Shown: positions 23,118-34,665, counted from the first letter of the stretch. The stretch is DNA of 64,000 nucleotides from Grifola frondosa (GCA_001683735.1 LUGG01000047.1:124001-188000); one strand, 5' to 3'. The notes: generated by a model from the sequence alone, not told the origin. Translations and numbers: made by a program.

Positions 23118-24788
23118 TCACGCTGGTTCTCGGTTATTGCTATGATCAACTTTCGAATCATCACCTTCATCGTCGTTATACAGATCTCCGCCCAGTGTGA
23201 TTTGTGAGACTACTTTGGCGATGCCTCGGACATCCCAAATTCCAACATGAGAGCACTCCGTCAAATCCAATTCCTTGACCGGTATCCCGCATTCATGACG
23301 CCTCTTCAGCGTATCCAGGAGCGCCGCAAAAGCATCCGCATGACCCGATAACATCATTTGGACCACACTTCCGTTGAGCTCGAAGCCGCCGATGCCGAGC
23401 GACCGCAACTTGGGGAGAAGAAAACGGATCTCGCGCCCGTTCCCGACCGGACCCAATACCTTTGCGATCACGCTCCTGGGAGTAGTGTACTCGAGATCGA
23501 CTGCATGCAGTGTCGAGACATTAGGAAAGCATTCGAACCATTGCTCCCACCGTCGGATGGGTCGGATGAAAGCGCCTGACAAGCGCAAGGTGTGGAGATC
23601 AGCGGAGGCGAACTCCTGGAGGAATGCATTCATAAACTGCAGATGGGCATTGCCCCCGACACCAATGACCATCTGTAGCTCGATCCTTGGTGGAAAATCA
23701 TTCCTGGACCACGGTATAGATCCCGCTTGGATTCCATACCAGCCCCGTAGTCGAAACATCTCTGCGTTGAAGGAGTATTCCTTAGAACGGGAGGGCTGGT
23801 CGATAGATAAGACGCTAAGAGAACTCGGTATGCCTGACTTCAGCTTGAGCGCACGAACGAACGCCGGCAGAGGGGTTGTGTTAGCTATAACCGACATAAC
23901 GATAGGTGTGTCCTCAGGGAGAACGAGATGATCCAAGATGACCTGACAAAAAGTGGGAGTTCCCTGGAGGTGGATATGGCGTAGATGAGGGAAATCGATG
24001 GTATGGTCAGGTACCATCAAAGATGGATGTATTCGCAATAAAGGCAACTTGAGGGTAAGGGTCTCCAACGAAGGCATCGACTCCATCGCGGCGATCATTC
24101 CTGTTGACTCTCCGTGTACACCGTGATGTGAAATCTCGAAATGGGTCAGAGAGCGGAATAGCGCGTTGTCCCATCGGAAGTAGTCAACGCCCGAAATGGT
24201 CAGGTGCGAGAGACTTGGAATCTGACCAGCGAACAGAGAGTTAGGAAGATCGCTGTCACCCATTAGGCGTGGGGCATCGTAATTGTATGCGGCAGGGGAA
24301 ATTTTGAATGTCAACACGAGCTTTGTGAGGATGGGAGCTGGAGAGCAGAGAAGGTGCTCCAATTTTGTACGATTGGCCACAAGACGGAGCTCCTGTATCC
24401 TGTGTATTTCTTTCAGTACTAGTTCTTCCGCTTCCATAGTCGCGATTTGCGCCGTCAAATCTGAACGTGTGTCCTGCAAGTCCGCTACGACGACAAGCGG
24501 CACGTCATTTGATCGCAGCAACTGCTCCTTGATCCAGACGAGAGAGTTCTTGTCCACATAAATCGTGCTCCAGAGATTTGGACAATTGAGCGCTATCTCC
24601 CGCCATGCTCGGCAAACGTGGGTCACAGCGAGCCACTGGAGATATGACTTGTGTCTCGCAGTTCCCCGTAGTTTCTCTCTTTCAACGTTCTCCTTAGCTG
24701 CATCTCGAACCTCGAAGAAAACCTTGGCCAGGAGTTCGAAAGGGAGGCATGAAGTCGATGCGGGAGAATCGTCCGGTTCTGTGAGCAT
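23118..24788 (-). CDS. F-box protein, 556 residues
   Basis: Intact single-exon gene. Residues about 15-75 form an F-box-like domain: LPFELLAKVFFEV, then LAVTHVCRAWREIALNCPN and LWSTIYV, the typical agaricomycete F-box form. The remainder is a leucine-rich, LRR-like region (LPKLRSLGIGGFEL, HTLRLSGAF) and the protein ends in an acidic segment. Known F-box proteins bring substrates to SCF (Skp1-Cullin-F-box) ubiquitin ligases through Skp1; the substrate of this one cannot be told. The start MLTEPDD is the first ATG of the frame. It is one of three F-box genes within 10 kb. Confidence 0.85.
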   Translation of the reverse strand: MLTEPDDSPASTSCLPFELLAKVFFEVRDAAKENVEREKLRGTARHKSYLQWLAVTHVCRAWREIALNCPNLWSTIYVDKNSLVWIKEQLLRSNDVPLVVVADLQDTRSDLTAQIATMEAEELVLKEIHRIQELRLVANRTKLEHLLCSPAPILTKLVLTFKISPAAYNYDAPRLMGDSDLPNSLFAGQIPSLSHLTISGVDYFRWDNALFRSLTHFEISHHGVHGESTGMIAAMESMPSLETLTLKLPLLRIHPSLMVPDHTIDFPHLRHIHLQGTPTFCQVILDHLVLPEDTPIVMSVIANTTPLPAFVRALKLKSGIPSSLSVLSIDQPSRSKEYSFNAEMFRLRGWYGIQAGSIPWSRNDFPPRIELQMVIGVGGNAHLQFMNAFLQEFASADLHTLRLSGAFIRPIRRWEQWFECFPNVSTLHAVDLEYTTPRSVIAKVLGPVGNGREIRFLLPKLRSLGIGGFELNGSVVQMMLSGHADAFAALLDTLKRRHECGIPVKELDLTECSHVGIWDVRGIAKVVSQITLGGDLYNDDEGDDSKVDHSNNREPA

Positions 24789-26253
24789 CTGCCACTAATG
24801 CCGATTGCAATGAGATGGGTGAAGGATCGAGTCTGTATGTTTGGTTTCTATGGAGTGAGTGTTGCTCTTCTAACGATTGGGAAAACATACGTGAACTCAC
24901 GTCAAACCTTCAAGTGGCACAAAGCGTCTGAGAGTGCGAGCAGCTTGTTCCAGTTGAATGTGTCCGCTATTGCCTTGTTAATGAAATGACCAGATTGTGA
25001 GATGTAACTATAGTCTAAGTTGGCAAGTGTAAATAGTAAAATCCTGGAAAGGTTGAGTATCGATATTCGACGTTCACTGAACGCCAAAAGTGCGTCCGCG
25101 ACGCGGTTGACCATGTGACCACCTTGGCGATCTGACCAAGATCGTTCAGCTCGGAGCGAGTCGTCGTACGGAACATTTCATGGGAGAGTTTCTATGGACA
25201 CCATTTCTGCTGCTGCTGCTGCTAGCTGGGTTCCCCTGAACATGTCTGCGGTATGCGGCACAACAGAACCCCATCGCGACACCACGTTGTCGCGAGTTGC
25301 GTATGCGATTTGAGTTCTTCATTCAAACACAATTCTGCCGGACCGCATCAATCATCCGAGCTTTCATTAGCGAGTACATTGGGTAGTTCCCAACAAGACA
25401 GGCTATTTCTAAGGGCTTCTACGCAGTCGCAGACGCCGGGCTACAGCTTGGCAGACTCACCTGAGGGACGGTGGAGAAATCAGTACAGTACTTGATTCAA
25501 GACGTGATGTGTGAGTCGCCACAGTCCATCTTGTTCCAGCTAAAACTGACAGACAACATCGCTACTGCTTGCCACAACGGCAAACTTATGACCTGAAACA
25601 AGTGGCACTTTCCACAGCGTGATTCTCAAGCTGTGCCTATTCTGCGCTTTTCCCGGTTGTTATTCTACCCGAACTGCAAGAGCTTCAGTCTCTTCAGTCT
25701 CAGTAGTAAACCACAGCGCTTCTGTTCGCTAAAATCAAGCCTGAGATCGCGGTATTTGCTTATATATCTGCCACTCCTAGCTTTGGGACATTGCCATCTT
25801 CCTGAATTTTGAATCGCTATGCTTAGTATTTCTCGACGTTCGTACAAATCGTTCCACCCGTTTACTGTTTGATCAACTTATTTCTGCAGATGAATTTAAC
25901 ACAGCAAGTTGGGGAGTTTAGCTCCACCACACGCCATAGTCGGGAATGCGAAAACTCCTGCTAATTTTCCGTAGCCTCGAGGACGGGTGAATCAGTCGTT
26001 CCATTTACACGCCTTGATGATCACAGTGAAACAACGCTTGTGGCTTAGCGTATCTCCAAGCATATCTCTTCCCTAGCAGAGATGAACGATTTTCCAGTGT
26101 TCAAAATTTCTGACCACCGGCGTTTGGTCAGCGATGCGAACGCTTAAATAGCGGTCGTCGTAAGCATGCCCAACATTCCTTTCATTAAGTCCTCTCATCT
26201 CTCATTGATATTTTTGACGTCAGCATATCTCTCTTCATTCACAAATACCCTCA
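24789..26253. other. 1.5 kb intergenic region
   Basis: Divergent spacer between two F-box genes, so it probably carries both promoters. A short (CTG)n run stands at about 25207-25222. Frames of 60-80 codons are unrecognised. Confidence 0.4.
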
Positions 26254-27844
26254 ATGCGTTGCCTTCCTCCCAGTCCCGACAGCCAGGATGGTGCAGTCAG
26301 GCGCTCCGAGGTAAATACCGGGATTTTCTCCAGTAGAAATGTGCGCTCACATTATGACCAGCTTTGTTACGATGTCATTCTTCACATCGTAAGGGAGCTT
26401 AATGATCAGGAACTTCTGGCTATCACTTGGACATGCAAGCAGTTTCGCGAGGACGGCATTAAGGAGCTTCTCTCCCGCGGGGTGCACCTCAAGGAGGACA
26501 AAATCACGTCCTTCCATACTTTAGTGACCGCTTCTTCTGAGCGGTTCTGGTGGCTCCGTGGTCTATTCCTTCAGGGGCCTCCCTGTAGGGACACTGGAAC
26601 GCTCAATCATCTTGTTGAGCTCTTCAACGGCGCTCTAAATCTTCGTGTTATGATGGTGCGGGACCTTGAAAACCTCTTATCTTTGGACAACCGCATCGCT
26701 CCTGCATTGGCCAACCTGCTTCGCCTACGTCAGTTGTACGTGGATGTCGGCGGCAATGAATCATATAATCTAGTCCAGTCCCTCCTGCCACGGCTTGCGA
26801 AGGTCAGCATTGAATTCACGGACACGGAGCGCGTTTTTTACCTCGGCGAACTTCTGGTTCACTCCTCTAACGACCTTACGGAGCTGCATGTCTCTGGTGC
26901 CTCTTTTGCCAATCACAATTCCCGGTTTCTTCAAATAAACACTCTCGTAATCATGTCCGGCGAAACGCCCTTACTCGCGGATCTTATCTCTGCCTTCCCA
27001 AATCTGCGCGTTCTTCAGATGCAAGTTTACGACGATTTCTGGCCGGATAACACGGTCACGGACAACCACCATTATCATACCCAGCGCGCGGAGAATGCCA
27101 TTATTCAGGAACGGGATCACTGGCAGCACTTGGACCGCCTTTCGATAGGTGTCCCCGGCCTCTACACGTTCGGGATTACATGTCCCATCACTCACCTTAT
27201 TGTCAGGTCGATCGATGCAGACAAGCTTAGCGCGCTGACCTCCGCACTGTCCGACTACCACCCAGCATGTCTCGAGCTCGAGTTTGGAAACAGTTTTGAA
27301 TTCGTTCCCTTGCCGCAAGCGCTACCGGCTCCCATCATACCCGGACTGACCCACTTCAGCCTCGTTTGGAACCTCAAGGGCAGTCCACTGGACTATAACC
27401 CTACGGTGAGTCGATCTCCAGGAATCATGCGTACTCATTGCCATATGCTTACAAATTTTCAGAATGATTTGCTTGCGCTGCTCCGTCCTCTGAGAATCCG
27501 CTGTCTAATGTTATATCTACGTGATATGCGGTCCGACTTGGTCGAGTCGATGCTCACGTCGAATGTGCTCGTCGACCAGCTAATCCAGGTTATTCCAACC
27601 CTTCACTTTCATCTTCTTCTGCGCTCCTGCCATAGACCCTGACTCAGACACCGAAGACACTGACTCAGACACTGTACACACCGATTCAGACACTGTAGAC
27701 ACTGAAGACACTGAAGACAGGCATGATCAAGACTGGTTTTTCTCCGTCGATCTCTCCGAAACAGGGCCAGTTGCGAACTCTATCGGTTATGTAGAAGGAA
27801 TGGCGGCGATGGATGCGGGGTCGAAGTGGTTATGCTTCGAGTAG
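26254..27844 (+). CDS. F-box protein with acidic repeat C-terminus
   Basis: F-box-like protein. The ATG at 26254 gives a 462-codon frame to 27642. Residues about 35-75 carry the F-box (LCYDVILHIVRELNDQELL, then TCKQFREDGIKELL), followed by a leucine-rich region. An intron at 27406-27462 (57 nt, GTGAGT to TTTTCAG) is a multiple of three and stop-free, so it is easily missed. At 27632-27844 another frame, offset by one, carries D-S-D-T/E-D-T repeats and DQDWFFSVDL to a TAG at 27842; this looks like the real C-terminus. A one-base shift or an unseen splice between about 27585 and 27635 would join them. The likely role is substrate recognition in an SCF ubiquitin ligase. Confidence 0.75.
27641..27720 (+). 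repeat. Degenerate tandem repeat coding for acidic residues
   Basis: Units built from GACTCAGACACTG and GAAGACACT follow each other about five times. Read in the frame that ends at 27844 they give DSDTEDTDSDTVHT-like text. Such tracts change length by slippage. Confidence 0.65.
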
Positions 27845-28614
27845 ATTCAGCATCGGGGATTCATGCTACCTGGGATTGATTGATGGATGCATGTGGCGTC
27901 AATTGTATCTATGATTTGTGGATCATGTCCTATGCTCGAATAATTGTCTACGCATTCTATGTTGCACACGCAGGACGATAGAAGCAGTAATGCCTCTCTC
28001 ATCAATTTTGAACTTAGGCTAGTCGGCATCGTGAATTACATATATGCTATTCGACTGGAAGTTTTCTGAACAGTACCTCGATCCATCCTACGACTCCTTA
28101 GCTTCCGGTTATTGAACGTATTGCGGCTGATATCGGGCTAACCCGCACAACCCGCTCGGCGTGAATCTGATTGTTTCTACTGCTTGTAGGTGGTGCATTG
28201 TATGCGTTGTATAATTTTCTCATCCGCTTTCCGCTCGCAACGCTCAGCCATACCTGTCCAGTTTTCCGGTCATTAATTCAAAAGCGTGAACAAATTCACG
28301 CCTCGACCGTTGGTAAAAAGAGTCCATATCCCTGTGTTTGAAGTCCTAATAGCGCTGAGCTGTATCGCCTTGAAGCCCTCGAACTTGACGATCGAGCTTG
28401 ATGCACCTATCATGCGATCGCCGATCACTGCCAGTTAGTTTGAGATAGTTAGCTGTGACTAACAACCTCTAGCAACGCATAATCGACAACAACTATTTGT
28501 CCAGCTACGAGTATCGATTAGGAATACAAGAAGGATATAAAAGAGACACTGATATGGATAAATAGCCGCAGCCTCCCTCCGTCGCTTCATACAAATATTG
28601 TACTTGATCGCCGC
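27845..28614. other. Convergent intergenic region
   Basis: Spacer between the 3' ends of the F-box gene and the thiolase. No gene is seen. Confidence 0.45.
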
Positions 28615-30316
28615 TCACTGTTCGCTGACGAAGATGGCGGCCATGCCCATGCCGGAGCCGATACACATGCTCGTGCAGAACACCTTCCCACCCGTCTGCT
28701 TTGCAATGTTGAGGCCCGTGGCAACTTGCCGCGCACCCGCTACAACCTTCCGTCAGCATGACCAAAATCGCACAACCAAGGAATGACACTCACTACAACC
28801 AAGCGGGTGGCCGAGAGCGATCGCGCCACCGTTCACGTTCACTTTCTCGAACGGAAGCCCGATCTTTTCGATAGAGTACACCGCCTGGCTAGCGAACGCC
28901 TCGTTGATTTCATAGAAGTCAACGTCGTCTTTGGAGAGCCCGGTCTGCTCGAGCACCTTAGGGATCGCGTACGCGGGACCAACACCCATGATACGTGGGG
29001 GAACGCCGACATACGCCGCAGTGACAAATTTGCCGACGATGGGGAGCCCGAGCTTCTTTGCCACCGACCGGCGCGCGAGCACCACTGCAGCAGCACCATC
29101 GGAAACCTGCGATGCATTACCTGCGAAATACCAAACATATGTGCAAAAGCGATGAGCGGAAGAGAGATATGAACGTACCAGCATGCGTGGACCCATCCTT
29201 GCTGAACGCAGGCTTAAGCTTGGCAAGCGACTCGGCTGTAACGCCATCGCGAACACCGTCATCTTGGTCCACAACGATCTCGCTCTCGGCTTCCGTCTTC
29301 GGGTCGACCCACTTCACCTTCAGAGGTACAATCTCATCCTTGAACTTCCCTGCCTTCTGCGACGCCGCCGCCTTTTGGAACGACTTGGCGGCAAAAGCAT
29401 CCTGCGTCGCACGCGAAATGTGGTAGTCCGCCGCCACGTTTTCGGAAGTGATTCCCATTGGAATTAGGCAGTCTTCGGCTTCCTGGGTCGACAATACGGC
29501 ATCCGAGAAGCCAGAAGCCATAGCACGGTTGCCATATCCAAACGTCATCGATTCCACACCAGCACCTGAGTAGATGCATGAGACTGGAGGAGCGACGTAG
29601 CTACTAAAGATGTACATACCGATACCAATGTCAATCTGCCCTGCGAGGATCTGGTTTGCAATCGTGTTAATGGCCTGCAGACCGGACGCGCACTGCCTGT
29701 TAGTCGTGCTGATAGGCGTCGTGTTCGGGATGCCAGCATGCAGTGCGGCCATACGAGCAGCGGACGCGCCGCCAGCCGGAGGGAGCACGTTGCCCACGGT
29801 GATATCTTGGATAAGAGCGGGGTCCAAACCAGCTTTGGTGTATACGGCGCGAAGGACACCCGAGAGAAGCTCCTCTGGCCGAGTATCTTTGAAGCCGCCC
29901 TTCTTAGCCTGCAGGAGGAGTCAGAGACTGAACGTTCCGTACGCACAAAGCACTGAATTATTAATGCAATGATATCACATTCTGTACGCGGCCGAACAGT
30001 TCGTGCCAGTACGTCTTCCAATCCCCAAAGAGGACACCACTGCCCGAGAAGCGTCCATCATCCTTAGCGTAACATAAAAACATCCTTTATTCCGTCCACC
30101 GCCCCGCGCCCGTGCAATTCCAAATAAAATACGTTCGAAAGAGTGCACAACCTCCTATCACCCCACAAAACAATCACAAGGATATGAGTGACACACCTTC
30201 GTGATGGCCGACCGCACCGCCGCGACGATAACGACGTCGTTTTCGCTCTGGGCAAGCACCCTCGCCTTCGGCGACGTCGAAGTGAAGTTCTGAATGCGCT
30301 GAGTGATGGAGGACAT
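28615..30316 (-). CDS. 3-ketoacyl-CoA thiolase (acetyl-CoA C-acyltransferase), 415 residues
   Basis: Catalyses the last step of beta-oxidation, cleaving 3-ketoacyl-CoA with CoA to acetyl-CoA and a shortened acyl-CoA. Exons on the minus strand: 30316-30197, 29908-29620, 29565-29179, 29120-28794 and 28739-28615. All GT-AG introns keep phase and total 416 codons with the stop, the usual family length. Catalytic residues: Cys113 in NRQCASG, His370 in GHPLGC and Cys400 in CIGSGMG; NEAFA and GGAIALGHP are also present. Intron 1 is 288 nt, long for this genome. The N-terminus has [11 protein letters not shown] where peroxisomal thiolases carry a PTS2 nonapeptide; the H/Q and L/A positions are lost. 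The C-terminus ends SEQ, not a PTS1. An upstream in-frame ATG at 30349 would add a hydrophobic 11-mer and is probably in the leader. Confidence 0.93.
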
Positions 30317-30837
30317 GGTGGTGAAGAGGAAGATAGATGTGAGGAGCAAGAGCCAGGAGAGTTTATAGTGCGGAATGTACGGTTGTCATCAGGCTCGGCG
30401 ATCCCCACGGACCGGTCATTACCCCGGATCCTGATCGGCCGGCCGAGCATGTGTTTTTCAATCCAACTCCAATTCTGGGTTAGGGCTTGTTGCATTATTA
30501 ATTTTCACAATGCTCTCTTGTCTGCACAACCGCTCATCGTCACCTCCGAAGAAACAAAATATGCCTTCAAATTGTAATTAATACCGTTACGTGCTGAACA
30601 ATATTTGAATATAAATAGGATGACACCCGCGCGCGCTGTTAATGCGATATCAATATTCGAGGATTCAAATTGCCGGTCCGTTTTGCGGCTCGTGTTTAAC
30701 CATACGGCGCATGACCTTTGCGCGCCTTCTTCTTCTTCCTCTCCGGCAATCCGCCATCTTCTTTGTATTCTCTCATGATGCGAGGGGCACTGGAAGATCC
30801 AGAGGGACCGGACACTCACGGGACATATGTCGAAGGG
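30317..30837. other. Upstream flank of the thiolase
   Basis: Likely promoter. The GC-rich first 250 bp contain shadows of the coding strand only. No separate gene is supported. Confidence 0.35.
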
Positions 30838-31023
30838 TCAGGTTTGAGCTGCAGTGTATACCAGAAGCGCAATATTGTGCAAGCCGTGATTAAATTCGAC
30901 GGATTGGAACCCTGTACGCTCGATTATCAACGTTCCGTTCTCATACAGCTGAGCGACCTCCATTTCCATGGCGTGGGTAACGTTATCTCCGACAAAGGCT
31001 TTGCGGGTGTTAAGCTTCTTCAC
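30838..31023 (-). pseudogene. Relic of a DUF6697-like C-terminal domain
   Basis: A 61-codon minus-strand frame reads VAQLYENGTLIIERTGFQ then VEFNHGLHNIALL. It matches in spacing the C-terminal block of the two coiled-coil/DUF6697-like genes further on (YEMGILKVEMLGLRCVGF, then NDELYNAML). Upstream parts of the domain are not readable. The stop follows soon after, as in the full genes. Confidence 0.4.
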
Positions 31024-31738
31024 GTACAGAAACCTACTCTAGCCGAATGATTGCTTGCGCAGACTATCGCACACACCGAGAAAGAGGAACCTATAAAACA
31101 GAATGGTGTGCGCAATTTCCACATATGATTATTTGTTTTGAGGTACTGATGCCAACCAGCATCGCTCCGTCGCGGCCGGCTGCGGCGTTGACCCCACCAA
31201 ATTACGTTCGTGACATATTTCTAACGTTACTTCAGGCACAGCTGATAACAAATGTCGAAGAATACGTACGTTGTTATGACCTATCAGTGATTATCGATAC
31301 GCGAAACAATGCAATCAGTAATATCGACGCGACGCCACACTTGAGCTTCTCAAGCATGTGACCGCGTCGTTGCGGTGACTGGTAGCGCTAAACGGGTATT
31401 CAAACGTTCAAACGTTCAACGTAACAAATGTGCATCATGGTTGAGCGTGGCGAACCCGGGCCCCGTACCCACAGTTCGAAATTCTCGCGGTGCTCATTAA
31501 CTCACGATTTTACTTCCGTCCCTTCACTGCTTCAAGACCCTCAGCTGTCTCTCTCTGCCATTTGTCAGTATATTTCTCATACTATTTTCTTTCCAAATCT
31601 GAGGTGCCTTGGTGTGCGGCAGGAATTTGTCGCCAGTTTGGATATTTGTTGATTCCCTCAGCCCCAAAGGAACTTGAAGCGCAATTGGTAGATTTTCTCC
31701 ATTCCACGAGCTCACTATTTATTGATGGATATTAGACC
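31024..31738. other. Upstream flank of F-box gene 3
   Basis: No gene seen. Frames of 60-104 codons lack motifs. Confidence 0.35.
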
Positions 31739-33289
31739 ATGTCTACAGTGACGCATACTCCGAGCTCGCAGTTAAACATGAACTCGTCTACGCTTATCGC
31801 TCGGATTCCAGACGACGTCTTACGAGGCATTTTCTATCTCCTAATCGTCGCTTCTCCGGCTCTTTTGAAACAAGCACTTCAGGATCGCACGGGCTGGCTT
31901 TCCGTGTCCTACGTGTGCTCTTATTGGCGTCATCTTGCTCTCGCATCCCCGGAGTTATGGACCTTTATCCATGTCTACGAAACCTCTCCGGTTGCGATGC
32001 TAGAGGAGTTCATCATACGATCAAAGGACGCACTTCTCTCATTCAAATTTATGAGTCCTGTTTCTCGGCTAGAATGTCCGGAGACCTTCCCACAAATTGT
32101 GCAGACATTGTCCCTTCATATCGGCCGCATATCGGAGATTGAGATTCAGGAGACATGTCCGGGCAAAATGCGAACTATTCTGACGCTCTTCACATTACCT
32201 GCGCCGCAGCTGCGGACGCTGCGACTTCATGGGTCCGACCTGCTTCCTGAATCTTCCATGTTTGGTGGTCAAATGCCGCTGTTGCGCCAAATAAATGTGC
32301 GCGGGCCGACGCAATGGTTCCCATACCAAAATCTTACAGAGCTCGTAGTGTCGATAGTAAATGCGCCTCCAGCTGAAGAGATCATCTGGACGCTACAGCG
32401 CTGCCCGGACCTGATGATTTTGAGTCTATTTTTCGCGCGCAGCATCCTGCCCGACAATATCGATGACGAAGAACTGGTGCCGAAGTGCCACATAGAACTC
32501 TGCCATTTGGAGCGATTACGCTTGCGCACTAGAAACTACGATGACATGGCCTTTATCCTTTCACATCTATCTTTCTCTTCCACAACTTCAGTCCAGTTGA
32601 CATTCGCAAAACAGCGTCCCTCTTCACTCCCTATGGCGAAAAACTGCCCCTCGCTGCGCGACATACTATCCAGAGTGGATTGGGCCTATCTCGAGTTCCA
32701 CATTCTTCTCGACTGTGATCACCTTGTACTTAGATGTGAAGATCCCGATGTTGAGATTGCGTGGGGCTGGGATGCGGACGAGGAAGAAGGAGATGGATTT
32801 GATGAAGATGAATGGGAGAGTCCCGACCCGAGCTCACTACCGTTCCCTGACCTGCAACATGTTACCTTCCTTAACGATGCCGACCTCTCGGTGATGCAAC
32901 TCAAGACTGCATTCGATATCATGCCATCCGTGTTTTCTATGGAATGCAGGGTTGCGGAGGTCTACGAGCTCCAGCTGTTCGTTGCACTGGGGACCGTGTT
33001 CCGGTCATCGCAGACGGGCGCGAGTCGCGTGCTGTGCCCGAATTTGAAGCTGTTCAAGATCACACGTCTAGCGCAGCTGGAGTACGAGGACGACGAGATG
33101 AACACCCTGCAGGATATCATCGAGTGTTTCAAAAATCGGGCAGAGGCTGGCGCATCTCTGCAATCCTTGAAGATCCGTCTTCAAGAAGAGCGTGACGCCT
33201 TGGAGTTTCCTCCAGAAGTTTTGATGCAGCTGAAGGAGATCATAGAGGAGGTCACAGTTGAAGTCCGGGATCGAGACTCAGACTCTTAG
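31739..33289 (+). CDS. F-box protein, 516 residues
   Basis: Intact single-exon gene. F-box-like domain at residues about 20-85: LIARIPDDVLRGIFYLL, LSVSYVCSYWRHLALASPEL, WTFIHVYE. The body is leucine-rich (LPAPQLRTLRLHGSDL) and an acidic insert lies near residue 340 (WDADEEEGDGFDEDEWE). The C-terminus ends in DRDSDS. By family knowledge it should bind Skp1 in an SCF ubiquitin ligase, with unknown substrate. It is similar in plan to the minus-strand F-box gene at 23.1 kb. Confidence 0.87.
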   Translation: MSTVTHTPSSQLNMNSSTLIARIPDDVLRGIFYLLIVASPALLKQALQDRTGWLSVSYVCSYWRHLALASPELWTFIHVYETSPVAMLEEFIIRSKDALLSFKFMSPVSRLECPETFPQIVQTLSLHIGRISEIEIQETCPGKMRTILTLFTLPAPQLRTLRLHGSDLLPESSMFGGQMPLLRQINVRGPTQWFPYQNLTELVVSIVNAPPAEEIIWTLQRCPDLMILSLFFARSILPDNIDDEELVPKCHIELCHLERLRLRTRNYDDMAFILSHLSFSSTTSVQLTFAKQRPSSLPMAKNCPSLRDILSRVDWAYLEFHILLDCDHLVLRCEDPDVEIAWGWDADEEEGDGFDEDEWESPDPSSLPFPDLQHVTFLNDADLSVMQLKTAFDIMPSVFSMECRVAEVYELQLFVALGTVFRSSQTGASRVLCPNLKLFKITRLAQLEYEDDEMNTLQDIIECFKNRAEAGASLQSLKIRLQEERDALEFPPEVLMQLKEIIEEVTVEVRDRDSDS

Positions 33290-33739
33290 CTGAGACAAAG
33301 AACGGGTACGAGGACATCCTCATGATATGGCCGCCCACTCTCATGACTATTCTAGGATTCTGTTTGTGGTCATTGAGCAATCCGATGATTAAGATCCGAT
33401 ACATATGCTTCGAGTTCAATGGACGTCCGAAAATCAGGCTCACCTCCAAGTTGCTCTCCTGTTATACTTCCCCCTTTCTTACTTGTGAGGAAATCATTTG
33501 ACGGTTCTCTTAAGTGATACGAACGCGTTGTTTCGTATACGTAACCGTGGTCAACCATGAACATTTTTCAGTAGTGCTATCTACTATTTGTCCTGAACAA
33601 ATATAAGCTACCGGCGCGACCGGGACGACATACTACCACGGTGTCTCGGATGCAATTGATTGTTCCCCGCATGTGGAGTTGACATTGACCTGCTATCTTA
33701 CGCTTTTAACTTAATGCTGCGGAACGCTCGCTGGCTCAT
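33290..33739. other. Intergenic region
   Basis: Holds the 3' flank of the F-box gene and the promoter of the PX gene. Nothing else recognised. Confidence 0.4.
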
Positions 33740-34571
33740 ATGGATTCTGCTTCAACCTCGCACCTGACTTCGCCGCCTTCGTCCTCCGACAGGACTCGTC
33801 CGCTTGAGCATGCGAAGGGTCTTCTAGTACTTATCCCAGACAAGATTGACGTGGAAGAAGAGTCCCGGTTGTACGATGAGATTTGTGAGGTGAGGAGAAT
33901 GCACCATCCATCGTGCGTTTGCACCCGCTGAATCATGCATCGGATGCCACAGAGTGCCGATGCCGTGCAGAATTATCCTCATGCGCCACCGTATTCACCA
34001 CCATCACCGCGAGAAGCCGTCTCGGTGTTCTCGAAGGACATCTGGTTAGGTGACAACTCAGGCGAAAGTCTAGCGTTCGCGCGCGATGTCGAGATTGCCG
34101 GGTGGACCAGCGTCGGGGACAAGTTGGGTGGTGCATATGTTGGTGAGAAATTCACTATGGTAGTATGACTGACGACTCATTGGCCCTTGCGTAGTCTACG
34201 ACTGCGCTATAAGAACCAAGGAGGTGCGAATCTATTCTGTTGAACCATGACCAGCGTGGCTAATCGACAACAGGGGACCGTGATACATACGCACAAACGA
34301 TATAGCGCGTTCGCTGAGCTGTACGCGAGATTGCGTGCAACGCTTCCGGTCAGTGCAGGAAATCTTCGTACCCTTTTTACCCCTTTCACTCGATCATCAG
34401 GAAAGCCAACAACATTTCATTCCTACTCTGCCGCCAAAATTCCCTCTGGCGAAGTTTCGCCCAAGCTTTTTGGACCATCGGAGGCGCCTCCTGCAACACT
34501 GGCTTTCTGCCGTTCTTCTTCATCCTGACATAGGGGGATGTCAAGCTGTGCGCGAGTGGGTCATGGACTGA
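33740..34571 (+). CDS. PX-domain protein, 204 residues (Ypt35-like)
   Basis: Phosphoinositide-binding PX protein. Five exons fit in phase: 33740-33889, 33953-34142, 34195-34223, 34274-34348 and 34401-34571; introns are 63, 52, 50 and 52 nt, all GT-AG. The N-terminal 75 residues are Ser/Pro-rich. The PX domain covers the rest: WLGDNSGESLAF, AYVVYDCAIRTKE, then THKRYSAFAELYARL (the basic R-Y-S/D-x-F motif for phosphoinositide), TLPPKFPLAKFRPSFL (Pro-rich loop) and RRRLLQHWLSAVLLHP. Length and layout resemble the yeast and fission-yeast Ypt35 type, an endosome/vacuole-contact PX protein that recruits Vps13; this assignment is an inference. One exon is only 29 nt. It is a complete, housekeeping-looking gene. 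Confidence 0.85.
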
Positions 34572-34665
34572 AGCTTGAAGCCGTAGACGCACGAAATATT
34601 TAACTTAAATCAATTAAAAGAAAATACACGTACATCATATTATTCATAATACATATATAATTTAA

